Source: Chrysoporthe austroafricana (Eukaryota > Ascomycota > Sordariomycetes > Diaporthales > Cryphonectriaceae). Taken from it: a stretch of DNA of 64,000 nucleotides. The stretch lies in assembly GCA_001051155.2 (NCBI GenBank), contig JYIP02000002.1, positions 4,631,315 to 4,695,314 on the forward strand, written 5' to 3'. Numbering within the stretch: the first letter of the stretch is position 1; every line of letters begins with the position of its first letter. Positions 23,114 through 33,265 of the stretch are shown piece after piece. The position numbers and the translations under genes were made by a program. Below the pieces are notes generated by a model that saw nothing but the letters and a program-made list of their open reading frames with translations, made no database searches and had not been told where the DNA came from.

Positions 23114-23875
23114 TTGGTAGCGTGGAGTTAGGTCTGGGCAGAGTGGAGGAAGAGCTCTTTCAACTTTGTGTACTGGTATCCTTAGATCCATTTTTACTTT
23201 CAGGAGTTAGATGAAAGGCTGGATTCTTTTAAAAAGACAATATAGACTTCGGTAACAAACAGTTAATTCAGCGTCACCGATCTGGAAAGTCAGACATCCA
23301 GGTTGAGCCAGCGGTGACCCCTCTCCCGGCCCACCCCTACGGTGGTCATGATGATTCCGCACGGAGGGCTTAGATAGAGTTCACGCGAGCTATACACACA
23401 TCTACAGGGCGAAATCAGCCTCTGTATACCAGTTACCAAGCTCTCCCCGGCGTTTGACGGTAGGCCTCTTGCTTAGAAGATAATTACCTAGCTGGGTAGG
23501 TATCTAAGGTCATGGTACGGAGAGGTCCTTGACTCCAGGGCACAGTCAATCCAGGACTCTTTCCCTCAGTGCTCTTGTGTGCTCACTTCGGCTTGTAGCT
23601 CCGGAGTACCTAAGTAGGTGTTGAAGCCACGACGGTGGCACCGTTCAATGCCACCGCAGCCAAAGGTTGCACTAGGAACCAAGACGACCGAATTGGAAGA
23701 TCACAAGACGGGCAGACCGCTAGCGCCTCAAGAAGTCACCATTGACTCGCCTTCCTCCCTCTAAAGCATTTCACGACGGCACAGCCAGTTACCTTGAGAC
23801 TCTCGAAGGAGAAGCCTCCGATGAATTTGAAGGTTATGTAGTGTTACATTTTTGACGAGTCAACCATCTCTTCCA
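23114..23875. other. Intergenic before tRNA-Ala
   Basis: No open frame of interest. Variants of the TACCTAGGTA-like motif occur at 23485-23504 and 23607-23619 (TACCTAAGTAGGT). Holds the 3' UTR of serine dehydratase and the 5' flank of the tRNA. Confidence 0.4.
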
Positions 23876-23971
23876 GGGCACATGGTCTAGGGGTATGATT
23901 TTCGCTTCGCATCTGCAAGATACCTTGCTCTGCCTTGTGAACGGTCGTGGGTTCAATTCCCACTGTGTCCA
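23876..23971 (+). tRNA. tRNA-Ala(CGC) with 24-nt intron
   Basis: The acceptor stem GGGCACA (23876-23882) pairs with TGTGTCC (23964-23970). It contains the alanine identity pair G3:U70 and is followed by A73. D-arm at 23884-23899. The anticodon stem TTCGC (23901-23905) pairs with GTGAA (23937-23941). The loop reads TT-CGC-A, then the intron (23912-23935), then T38. The intron folds into a GCAAG/CTTGC hairpin. The T-arm is GTGGG TTCAATT CCCAC. A run of T follows at 23973, a normal Pol III terminator. The D-arm resembles tRNA-Pro, but the loop and acceptor features specify alanine. Confidence 0.85.
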
Positions 23972-24217
23972 CTTTTTGCCGTTTCCCTTTTTTGGGCTAT
24001 CCTTTTCCCATTTTTCATCATCAGATTATTTTCTATTTGCTATTTCTCCTTATCTACAGCTGTCCCTGGTTCTTGCATGAGCCGTTGGTTTATAACGCTT
24101 AGCACCATAGCATCCCTTCTGGGTAGCTTGTGAGCTGTTCCCAAGTACCCGCATGATCCAACGGTTCATAACACGGAGCTACATTGTACATCACTTATTA
24201 TCAGGAGTGTCATCTGA

Positions 24218-24526
24218 CTGTGCCTGCATGTGAGGACCCATATTGCAAATCGCCACAGGGGAGTCACTGACTCACAGTGGCCTTGTGTCATGGCCAGATG
24301 TGGCAAAGACTTCGGGCTGCAGAAGGATTTTGTACGACATGTTGAACACAAACACTTGAGCATTATGTATACATGTTGCTATGGTGCTCGCAACCGAGTT
24401 GATAAGCACATGCACCAACTTTCCAAACACCAGTGCAGCAATGGAAAGCCATACACATGTCGATGCAGACATGAAACTAGTCACAGGCTATTGCTCTTCT
24501 TGAAAAAGGTACTTGACAATTTCTGA
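24218..24526 (+). pseudogene. C2H2 zinc-finger fragment
   Basis: An open stretch without a convincing ATG encodes one good C2H2 finger: C-x4-C, then 12 residues, H-x4-H (from WPCVMARCGKDFG to VEHKH). It is preceded by a finger half (THIANRHRG) and followed by further Cys/His pairs (YTCCYG, HMHQLSKH). It resembles the middle of fungal proteins with several C2H2 units. It has no start, no partner exon recognised and lies in AT-rich DNA, so I take it as a remnant. A small spliced gene is possible. Confidence 0.4.
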
Positions 24527-24860
24527 GTTCAAAACACATCAGCAACAAATGCATCTACCACTAAACTGGTCGATGGGTATTGCATGCAATGGTGAATATT
24601 AGTACAGTCATTAAACAGTACAATCATTAAAACAGCCCCTGAGAGGTTGAATTTCTCCAACATAACAATGAATCTCTCAAAAGCATCTTGCTAAGATGTT
24701 ACGATAGGCGACTGGAAGACCGGGCTTCTCTGCACACTTAATAACTGCATTGAGTCGATGGAATTAAACTCTCTTCGCCACAAAACTCTTGTATGAGCAT
24801 AACTCATTGACAAAGAACGATCTCCATAGATGCACTGCGATATATTATCTCTACAATGAG
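24527..24860. other. AT-rich intergenic region
   Basis: AT-rich, no open frame of interest. Includes the presumed 3' UTR of the minus-strand AAA+ gene. Confidence 0.4.
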
Positions 24861-27800
24861 TCAGCCTAACCGTAAACCTTCGTCCTGTGCTAGCTGGTCT
24901 TGTGATAAGCCTCCGTGAAGTTTGTCGAGATACTTGTCGAAACGCCCGGCAACCTCGATCACAGTTTTCAGCTGCGTGTATGTGAGCGTCTTTTTCCCCC
25001 ACTTGGCGTACTGCCTTGCTGTCGTGATAGCGTTCCGTATCTGTCTCCCATTCATTTCTTCCTCCTGCAACTCCTTCAGATGGTCACGCAGATCTTTTAC
25101 GTCAATCATGGGGTCCTCGAGCTTTTCCAGTCTTTCCAAGAAGTTCTCCCAGATTCGCAATCGTTCATAAGGCCCCAGTGCAGGGTAGTGAAGCGCGAGT
25201 TGTATCCGCGACTTGAACGCCTCATCGAAGGTGCCGACCCGGTTGCTCGTAAGGATAATTATGCCCTCATAGTACTCGAGCACACGCAGAAAAACCGATA
25301 CCAGGGCATTCCGCCCAAGGTCCTCGAGGCTGCGCTGTTCGAGGAAGACGTCCGCCTCATCCAGAAGCACGACGCACCGCCAAATCCTGCCAAGGTGCAG
25401 GACAGACTCGAGATACTTCTCTGCATCTTCCGCGCGGGTACCGATATCAGCACAAGTGACCCTATATAGAGGTTTCTTAGTGATCTCAGCCACGCTCTCG
25501 GCCGTCAAGGTCTTGCCTGTCCCTGGACTTCCGTGCAACAACAGGATGAGACCGTTGCCTTTGCTTTCGATGAGATCAGTGCTTGCTTCTGATGCCAACT
25601 GGTCGCTCATCAGAGCTTGAATCAGGTCTTTCTCCTTGCTATCCATAACAACCTTCTTGAACGCCTCCTCGTTCCACTCCACATCGCTTATACGGTCAGC
25701 CGTGAGGTCAAACCACTTCTTCCGTCGCATGTTGAATCCTTTGATCGTGGGCGGAAGCAGGAGCTCGAACTTGTCGTCAGGTGGCTCCTCTCTGGCCATG
25801 GCCTCCAAGCCAAGCTCGTCGTCCAACCCATACCTGGGGACAGAGAATTTGTTCTGTGTGCTGTGCAGACTACGATATGTCTTCAGATCAATCATGTAGC
25901 GTTCTTCCGCCTGCTGAAGGAATTAGAATCGCCACGCCCGCTCGGCCCGATAATTGGATGGCTCGGCAAGAGATCTGGGTATCGCCTGTGTCACTGACCA
26001 TATTTTCCTGACTGTCTCTCGTGTGCTCCCTGTAAGACACGAATGCCCGATTGCGACATTTCCAAAATACCTTGCCCCGCCGCCTAAGTCGCTGAACAAC
26101 TTCCTCGGAAGCATGCCGGATGGGAAAGACTTCAAGCCCATTGATAAGGATTCTCCTGGTCTGGCATGCAACGTCTTGCACTTTTGCACCGGCGGTGTCC
26201 GCGGTGCCAGAGCCGGGACCATTCCGTGTCTCAATGCGAAAATTCAGCTGGCGGTCCCTGCGTTGGAAATTACCGTCAAACTCCCAGTGCCAGGCAGGAA
26301 TGTTCCAGCTTTGGACCCAAATCTTCTCGTTGGCCATTCTGTCGGATGCCTCATCGGTGCCGTATAGAGGAACTTGAGACCCTCTGGAGATCGAGTCCCT
26401 GTCGCGCCCTCGGCTAGACTGGTAGGTGTCGATGTGTTTTGCCCATGACTTTGCCACCCAACCCAGATACAAGTCCCCCTGCCGTTGAATTATGAGGTCG
26501 CCGGGTTTGAAGAGATACTGCATATAATCTGAGGTGATCTTTCCGCTTGATATGCAGGCATCCGCTGCAGCATACTCATCGCCGAGCTCTTGGGTAACAT
26601 AATTCCAGAGCATCGTCAACTGCTCCTGTGATGACTGCTTTATTGTGGTCCGAAGAGCGTTCCAATCCCCACGTTGGTGGTAGACGAAAAGGTAGGGCGC
26701 GAGCAACTCCGAAGATCTCTGGAAGTCCTGCCATATATCTGTGTATTCATTTCTTGTCTCTAGCAGGAGCCTGACAGCTTCGACAAGCTCATTCGTGATT
26801 GGTCTGATCGATTCGTTGACTTTGATCGTGGGAGGTTCATCTGATTGCGGAGGACCGAGTCGCCGTGAGGGATGTGGCGCGACATACGTCTTGTAAACTA
26901 TAAAGGACACGTCCTTATTCCTCTCCAGATACAGGTCGAAGTTTTCCACGGGAACTTTGCACCGCAGCACACCCTTCTCAGCAGAGCCGATCCACTCAGG
27001 AGGATCGAGAAATGGAGGTGAGAGAACGAGGTCGAATGGATCTCGAGAGGCCGACGAGGAAGACTTCTGTCGATACTCTAGGATCCGGTACAAGGTACGA
27101 TACGTGTGAGCCGGTTTGGATTTCGATGCGGTCGCGCCCAGGCTTTTGGCTCGCTGTTCTAATCGCGCAATGTAAGCTTGCAGCTCAATCAGATCAAGGC
27201 CCAATGCGTGGTTATCCAGTCGAGCTTCGGACACAGAATCCGTAAGTGGGCGTTTGCGCGAGGGGTTTGCACCGTCGGGAGTTCTAGATCTGTTCACCAT
27301 TGCTATGGACTCGGAATTGGATAGACTCTCGTCGGCGAGATTTTGAGTTGTGGAGTCATCTTGTTCGAGCCTAGCCATCATCAGTCTTTTCTTGTTCTGC
27401 TGTTCAAGCAGCATTAGTTGCATCTGGTAATCTTGGAGTCCGTGGGGGCGTCGCGTCGGTGGTGCTGGCGTTTCTTTGCTGGTGCGTAGAGCAAGGAACT
27501 GCCTTTCTTCAATGTTAGCAACGTAGCTGAGATCATCCGAGATGGTAATCGAGCTTGTCTGCTGGAAACCAGAAGCACTTCTCAACTAATCAGCATTCTA
27601 ACTTCGACTTTAGAGTGCAGGATAGAGACTTGCCCAAAGGCCTCGAGGCCAGCACGTCAATGTAGATTTTCCGAGCCGTCAAGCTCGCCTTCACGTTCCG
27701 AGTCGCGTTCAGGACGCGGAGGTGCTTCGCTGATGACCCCGTCACTGGAGCTAGAACTGTGCAGGGAGTCTTGGCTACTTGATCCCTCTTCCTGTTCTCC

Positions 27801-28267
27801 TTCTGTTTCTTCTTCACAGTCCGTTCTTTGCTCCACACTGGCGGCATGAACCGAATGTAGATCAAGCGATAAATTTGGCTCTCCACCGCTTGTCACGTTG
27901 TCTCGGGGTCGCCCGATTAGGTCATTGCAAACCGAATTCGTGGAGTTCGCGTCATTTATATGGTGGGAATCTTCTCTTATAGGATGCGAGCTCGCGTCTT
28001 GGGCGGCTAGTATAAGTTTATCGTCGGGATCCAAATTTTTATGTGTTGTTGGATGAGGACAATGTCGAGGGTCTCGTGCGGGGCTCAATTCGGCATCAGA
28101 TTCTGGGCTCCTGGCTACAGGTAGCAGAGTAAGCCCAAGACCAAACAAGTATCTAGAGAAGCAATTGAGATCATACCGTTAGAATTCGGGGACCGCCGGA
28201 GAAGACGGTCGAAGTAGTCTTCCATGAGTTGTTTAACGTTGCCATGATCACAATGGCTCCTTTTCAT
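24861..28267 (-). CDS. Second AAA+ ATPase with DUF7025-like region
   Basis: Secure exons: complement 24861..25910 and 25999..about 27570, joined by an 88-nt intron that restores DSQENMAEERYMIDLKTY. Probable 5' exons: 28177..28267 (MKRSHCDHGNVKQLMEDYF) and 28114 down to about 27700 (acidic, Ser-rich); the 62-nt intron between them keeps phase. The join from the acidic exon to the main exon is unresolved. A TTTCCAG acceptor near 27563 is likely, but no phase-matched donor was found, so the N-terminus is provisional. The DUF7025-type region spans the main exon (TYRTLYRILEYR, LFKPGDLIIQRQGDLYLGWV, FDGNFQRRDRQ). The AAA+ core in the last exon has Walker A GSPGTGKT, Walker B VVLLDEADVFLE, sensor ILTSNR and SRIQLALHY. 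Catalytic residues look intact. It is head-to-head with a disrupted DUF7708-like gene, mirroring the pair at 14.8-20.4 kb. Confidence 0.8.
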
Positions 28268-28529
28268 CACAAGAGACTGCGCCACCCAAACATTTATGGC
28301 GTATATACAGTAAGACAAATGAGGGGCGAATATTACGTCTCCCAATTAGCTCCCATGTCGATGCGCTCATACCAAATTTGATCTAGTCTCTGCCTGTTCT
28401 CTCTTCAGGCACGAAGTGCTTATTGTTACGGTACAGAAAAGAAACCGACCCCGGCTTCGAACAAACATCTTCTAGACTCCTCTGTCACTCCATACAATTT
28501 CATCTCGAAAATAAATCTACAGAGGCATT
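28268..28529. promoter_or_regulatory. Shared divergent promoter, AAA+ / DUF7708 pair 2
   Basis: The 262-bp gap separates the inferred start codons at 28267 (minus) and 28530 (plus). No distinct box is claimed. Its short length implies that one intergenic region serves both genes. Confidence 0.45.
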
Positions 28530-30291
28530 ATGACTCCTGCAGACGCTACCGCAGTCGTACCGAGCTGGGTTACTCAGGCTTATGCCAGCGACACATCTAA
28601 CACGGAGTGAGCTGGAAGCCCGAGAGTGCCACCGCCTCCGGACGGCTACTGATATGATACATCACCAGACATCCGTTCGAACCAGCGCAGACAGCGTTCG
28701 AGGAAGCACTCAAGGTCTTTCAAGAGAACCTGACCAGAGATCCTGCGAAGAGGCGCCTGGCCGGTGAGCTTTTAACAGCATCCTGCACAATAGAAGACGT
28801 GTTGCACGTTGTTTTGGAAGCCAAGAAGCATTACGAAAGTGCGGTCGGAACATCGAGGCTCCGCGAACATCTTGGCGCATTCTCCCAACGCTTGCTCTAT
28901 TACGGCAACATCATGGATGTCCTGGTACAGCAGCACCCTGAGTATGTGTGCCTCGCATGGGGAGCAATGAAGTTCATCTTCGGGGTAAGTGCTTTGACGA
29001 TAGAGAGCCTAGACTGTTTCAGTGGCATTCTTACACAGTGTCAGGCCGTCGTGGAGCATGAGCGTACCGGCACCACGATAGTCACAGCACTCTGCGATAT
29101 TTCCGACTCTCTCCCTTCGGTAGAACTTGCACTGGCACTCTATCCGACAGCTGTGATGAAGCATGCGGTATCTCAGCTCTATGCACATATCCTGCGTTTT
29201 CTCATCTGAGCTTGGGGCTACTATGAAGACAGCAGGCTCATGCGTGCTGTTCGCACCATCACACGACCGGCGGCACTGAGGTACGACGATCTGATCAAAC
29301 TCATCCGACGTGATACAGAAACGGTCAGAAAGCATGCTGCTACGAGCAGTCTAGCCGAAACACGAGCTATACATACCGATATTCTTGAGATGAGCAGTCG
29401 GCTCGAGAAGGAGGCAAACAAAGCTCAAGCTGCACAGGTGGATACACAACTTAAGCTGGCCGACCTGGATGGCTTATTGACCCAGATACGTCAGACTTTG
29501 GAGTACCAGCATGCTGTCCAGGCAAGCGCTCAACTACAAATTCGAGCAGCTCTGTCGGATGTGCAGCTAAGGCAAGCCCTGGATATGATCGCATCACAAT
29601 GTACTATCGACCATAAATCCGTATTTCATTTCGCTGCGCAGTTGGCCAGTTCCTCTATTCTCCGCCAGAGGCATAAGTACGATGGCCCGGTGTTTTGGAC
29701 CTCGCCCAAGCTGGAAGAATGGAAGAGTGCAGCCACATCTCCTGTCATTCTGATCAAGTCAACGTTTCGTCAGAGACTCCAAATTCAAAGCTACTGCACG
29801 GAAGTTATCAAGCTGTTGCTTAAAGATCGAACTGCGGTGTTCTGGGTCTTCATGAGTAGAGATCGAAAGTACCCGCTCCTAGAGACGTTAAAAAGCCTCA
29901 TTTTCAAGCACTGAGTCTCGACTACTCATGCCATACGGAGGGTGGCATGTCCTTCGAGCTCAGAAGATACCTGGACGCTCACTTCGTGGACGACTACCTG
30001 AACATACTCGGCGATCTACTCCAGCACCTCAAGCTGGTCTACATCATCGTCAACAATGATGCCATGGCGCCAGAGACTGCGGTTCAGTGCCAGGAATGCC
30101 TTCGAAGACTGTCTCGATTACTTTCAGAACGGAACTGTCAGACAGTACTGAAAATAATTGTGACCTCTTATGGTCCGGAGACACCAAACAATGAAGCGCT
30201 GGGAGACATTGTACTAAATCTCAAAGGGACGGCTGCCCGAGGGCATCAAAGGAAGGCTAAGAAGCGGGCCAGAAGGCACTGGGGGCTATAA
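28530..30291 (+). pseudogene. Disrupted DUF7708-like STAND/NLR-type gene
   Basis: The exon pattern is still readable: 28530..28606, 28669..28984, 29045 onward, all phase-consistent, giving MTPADATAVVPSWVTQ at the start. A DUF7708-like domain follows (LLYYGNIMDVLVQQHPEYVC, LAWGAMKFIFG, LPSVELALALYPT, LYAHILRFLI), then a helical region with heptad-like character (residues from about 29360). Two breaks are seen. The first is an in-frame TGA at 29207-29209, where relatives carry a basic residue; the same frame continues open for 235 codons, consistent with a CGA to TGA transition. The second is at about 29908-29914, where the frame ends in TGA while another frame continues in a coherent way (LSLDYSCHTEGG) to 30289, as after a single-base loss. 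No P-loop is visible. A sequencing or assembly error could explain one break, less easily both. Confidence 0.7.
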
Positions 30292-31125
30292 GATACTCAA
30301 GAGTATTCAAGCGCAAATGCAGGAGCTCGCAGCAAAGGTAATTTGGTGGCGAAATGTCAAACTCTAGACAAGCAATATGGCCACATGTTTTTGTGGTGGA
30401 AAGGAGTTTCGAAAAGCACTGTCAGGTCTTTAGAGTTGAAGGAGAATCAAGAAGGGGAATAGAGGAAGGGGGAAGGGTCTTGAAGTCTTCAATCATGCCA
30501 AAATTGGTCACTACGAACAGTTTGTACTCTTTATAGAAAGTGGAGGGGTTCTGTCCAAGTGTGATGTAGATTGATCATCAAGGTTCTCATAAATTGAATA
30601 TTCATTTTCCTTGCATTCATTTGCCCAACCTGTCGAACCTGAAATGCCCGTGTGGATGTCGAGGATGCTGGTTTCTGAGTGGTCAGAAGGGGTTGAGCCA
30701 TTCTAGAGAGAGATATATGTTCTACGAGGTTTGTTGCATCTAAATATACATTTAGAAATCCAAGGATCAACGAACTAATTACAACCAATGAGCTCAAGAC
30801 CAAAATTCCGGCTCCTAATAATCCTTGCTTCTATTGGTGGTATCGACCTGCAACCCGCTTGCATTATAGCCATGACCCTACATCCTGCAAGAATGGATGT
30901 GCTAGTGGTATATATATATATATATATATATATATAGCACGACATTTTCTCATTGATGCTCCTACGATTGTTTGGTGTTGAAAACCGAATCAGCCCACTC
31001 GTCTGTTGTAGTTCGCTTCAAGATACATTCTCCTATTCTCTTCCCTCTTCAAGAGCAGATGACCATCCAGAGATCGGGTAGTAAGCTGCGGTATCTGTAT
31101 TGTCTCCTCCATGTAAGCCACCTTT
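30292..31125. other. Intergenic with (TA)14 microsatellite
   Basis: No gene. AT-rich 3' flank of the pseudogene, including a dinucleotide repeat listed separately. Confidence 0.4.
30909..30936. repeat. (TA)14 microsatellite
   Basis: Fourteen uninterrupted TA units, seen directly. Likely length-variable between strains. Confidence 0.95.
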
Positions 31126-31600
31126 TTAAGATGGGATCTTGAAGCCGCCGGGCACCAGGCGCGTAAAGACATGACGAGGGTCTACCCGCTCCCTCAGCTT
31201 CTGCAGCTCCGCCACGCTCTTGGCGCCGTAGCTCGCGATCACGTCCTGCCACGGGGCAGCAGAGCCCATATATATATACGGGTCGTATACATCCAGCCTC
31301 TTAGCGCGAGCCTCGATATCTCCATAAGCGCTCGCGCTGCTGCATATATCTGGTCATCCTGGGCTGCATCCTGCCATGCCGGGCACAGTAGGCATACGAC
31401 AAGCGAGCTGCTGCGGTCCCCCAGTCCCAGACAGTTGTCTGTCGCCCCGCGCCCGTAGATCTGGGGCGGCAGAGGCTCCAGATTCAGCGCCCACATAATG
31501 CCCGTCAGCTTCTGTACAGCCGCAAGGCTAGCTTTGAAAGCAGCATACGTCTCGCGGATCATGGCCTCTGTGGGCACAAAGGTCACAGTCGCCATCAAGT
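31126..31600 (-). pseudogene. 3' remnant of a BBE-type FAD-linked oxidoreductase
   Basis: Read on the minus strand, the fragment begins LMATVTFVPTEAMIRETY and runs through ALNLEPLPPQIYGRG to RALME. It then changes frame by one base around the GGAGATATC at about 31315-31323. The other frame continues DIEARAKRLDVYDPYIYMG, APWQDVIASYG, and ends VPGGFKIPS with a TAA at 31126-31128. This matches the C-terminal substrate domain and BBE-like tail of berberine-bridge-type FAD oxidases, often found in secondary metabolism. The FAD-binding half is absent upstream. So this is an N-terminally truncated, frameshifted relic. Confidence 0.75.
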
Positions 31601-32140
31601 AGCATTTTTTCGGTATTGATTACCGTTAGCAGATGGGACTTCCATGAATAGGTAGGCTTGTTCTTGTACATACCGGGATGCTTGTGGCGCGTTCAAGGCT
31701 ACCGAGTTCTGGACGAGCGTGCGTTTCCAAGAAAATGTCACTATTATCACCATGAGGGATTTTGACCCGAGACTCTGTGAACGGTCGTGGGTTCAATTCC
31801 CACTGCGTCTAATTTCGCTTTTGTTCTTTTTTGTTTTGTTACTGCTCTCGACATTAGATCTTCCTTCGTAAGCGCAACCTTCGATTTCACAGAGTCTTGT
31901 GTTGCTGTCACACTGCTGTTTTGGCCCCCCGGGGGTGGGGGCGGACTCTCGGCTGGGGCTATGACTCAGAACGGCAAGCGGTGAAAACCCCCTTGCTTCG
32001 TGCCGCGCTGTCAACTGAACGAAATGCCACATTGACTTTCAGATGCTCAAGCCCGAGGCGCATTCTTGCACGGACACGTCTGCTACCTTGCTCAACGGCC
32101 ACTCTTGCGCTCATGATCTTATAACCCTCAAAACAACATC
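31601..32140. other. Intergenic with tRNA fragment, promoter of bos1
   Basis: Apart from the tRNA 3'-half fragment listed separately, no gene. The last 200 bp are the presumed promoter and leader of the SNARE gene. Confidence 0.4.
31776..31811 (+). pseudogene. tRNA 3'-half fragment
   Basis: The 30 bases 31776-31805 are identical to 23936-23965 of the tRNA-Ala gene: 3' anticodon stem, variable loop, T-arm and first acceptor base. The bases that follow (CGTCTA) diverge from TGTCCA. No D-arm or matching 5' acceptor strand lies upstream, so it is not a functional tRNA. Confidence 0.8.
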
Positions 32141-33068
32141 ATGGTAAGCAATCCAGCCCTATCATTACGTTCTTGGTAATTCAAGCTGACAACAACAGAA
32201 CACGACTTTCAACAGTGCTCTCAAGCAGAGCACCTCCATCCGCAGAGACCTGTCAACCCTTTCTTCGCAGCCCCTCGCGACCGCCGCGTCGACCGATTCG
32301 CCCTCTCCGTCCTCCGCGGGTGTCATCAGCCCCGCAGCCCTGGGCTCCCTGTCCGCCTCCCTGACGGCCTTCCAGAGGACCATCGACGAGTACAACTCCC
32401 TCGCGAAGCAGGAACTCAACCCGGCCAAGCAGGAGAAGGCCTACGAGCGCATCCGCAACTTCCGCGCGGAGCTGTCCGAGTACCGCCGCGGGTTCGAGAC
32501 GATCAAGAGCGCGCGGGACGAGGTCGTCCACAGCCAGAACCGCAACGAGCTGCTGGGCAGGCGGCCGTACGCGAACGACACCCCCGAGAACCCCTATGCG
32601 AACAGCACTGGCGCCGCGTCGTCGTCTGCGTTCGGCGGCGGGCATGCGAGAAATGCGAGCGGCGGGGACGCGAGGGATAGCGGTGGCTTCGGCGTCGGAG
32701 GCGACCATGTCGCGCGGGAGGAGCACGCGTTAAGGGAGCAGCACTTCTTCGCGGGGGCGAACTCGGCGCTCGATGAGTACATTGCGCGTGGGCAGGCGGT
32801 GCTGGGTGATCTAGGCACGCAAAGAGAGATGCTCAAGAACACGCAGAAAAGGTATGTGCCACGCCGGGGAACGGTCGCCAGTCTGGCGTCCTTGGGCTTG
32901 CCGCTGACTTCTTGACCTAGGCTGTATTCTGTGGGGAACACGTTGGGTGTATCGGGAGACACTATCCGGATGATCGAACGAAGGGCGAGAGAAGACAAAT
33001 GGATATTCTGGGCGGGAGTGGCGATCTTTTTCCTGTTCTGCTGGCTGGTCCTGCATTTCCTGAGATGA
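32141..33068 (+). CDS. bos1: Bos1-type Golgi/ER Qb-SNARE
   Basis: CDS join(32141..32143, 32199..32851, 32921..33068), 267 aa. The first coding exon is the ATG alone, followed directly by a GTAAGC donor; exon 2 continues NTTFNSALKQSTSIRRDL. The protein is a v-SNARE/membrin-type protein for ER-to-Golgi vesicle fusion. An N-terminal helical region (about 1-100) includes LNPAKQEKAYERIRNF. A Gly/Ser/Ala-rich linker follows (about 115-165). The SNARE helix (about 175-240) includes REEHALREQHFFAGANSALD, VLGDLGTQREMLKNTQKRL and NTLGVSGDTIRMIERRARED. A C-terminal anchor (IFWAGVAIFFLFCWLVLHFL) ends in Arg. Length and order fit fungal Bos1 proteins. Confidence 0.92.
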
Positions 33069-33265
33069 CCGGTCCGTTTCCAGAAGGCGCGGTGGAATCG
33101 AGCGGGTGATATCACATGCATGAGCAAGGCGTTCAGGGTCTGAAAATGGAGCTGTTGTTGGTTGGAGGTATACCTGGCGGCAATATTGAGTCTATGGGGG
33201 GTCCGAATCTATGGTACTTTCTCCTCTTCAGAGTCCTTCCTTCGCCGTTTCGTGATGCGACCCTT

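Noticed and set aside
14820..30291. A recent inverted duplication of the whole block
   Set aside because: Gene order mirrors, but the two AAA+ proteins differ strongly even around the Walker motifs, so a recent event is excluded; an old one stays open.
31776..31811. A second functional tRNA gene
   Set aside because: Only the 3' half is present; no 5' acceptor strand complementary to the 3' end and no D-arm upstream.
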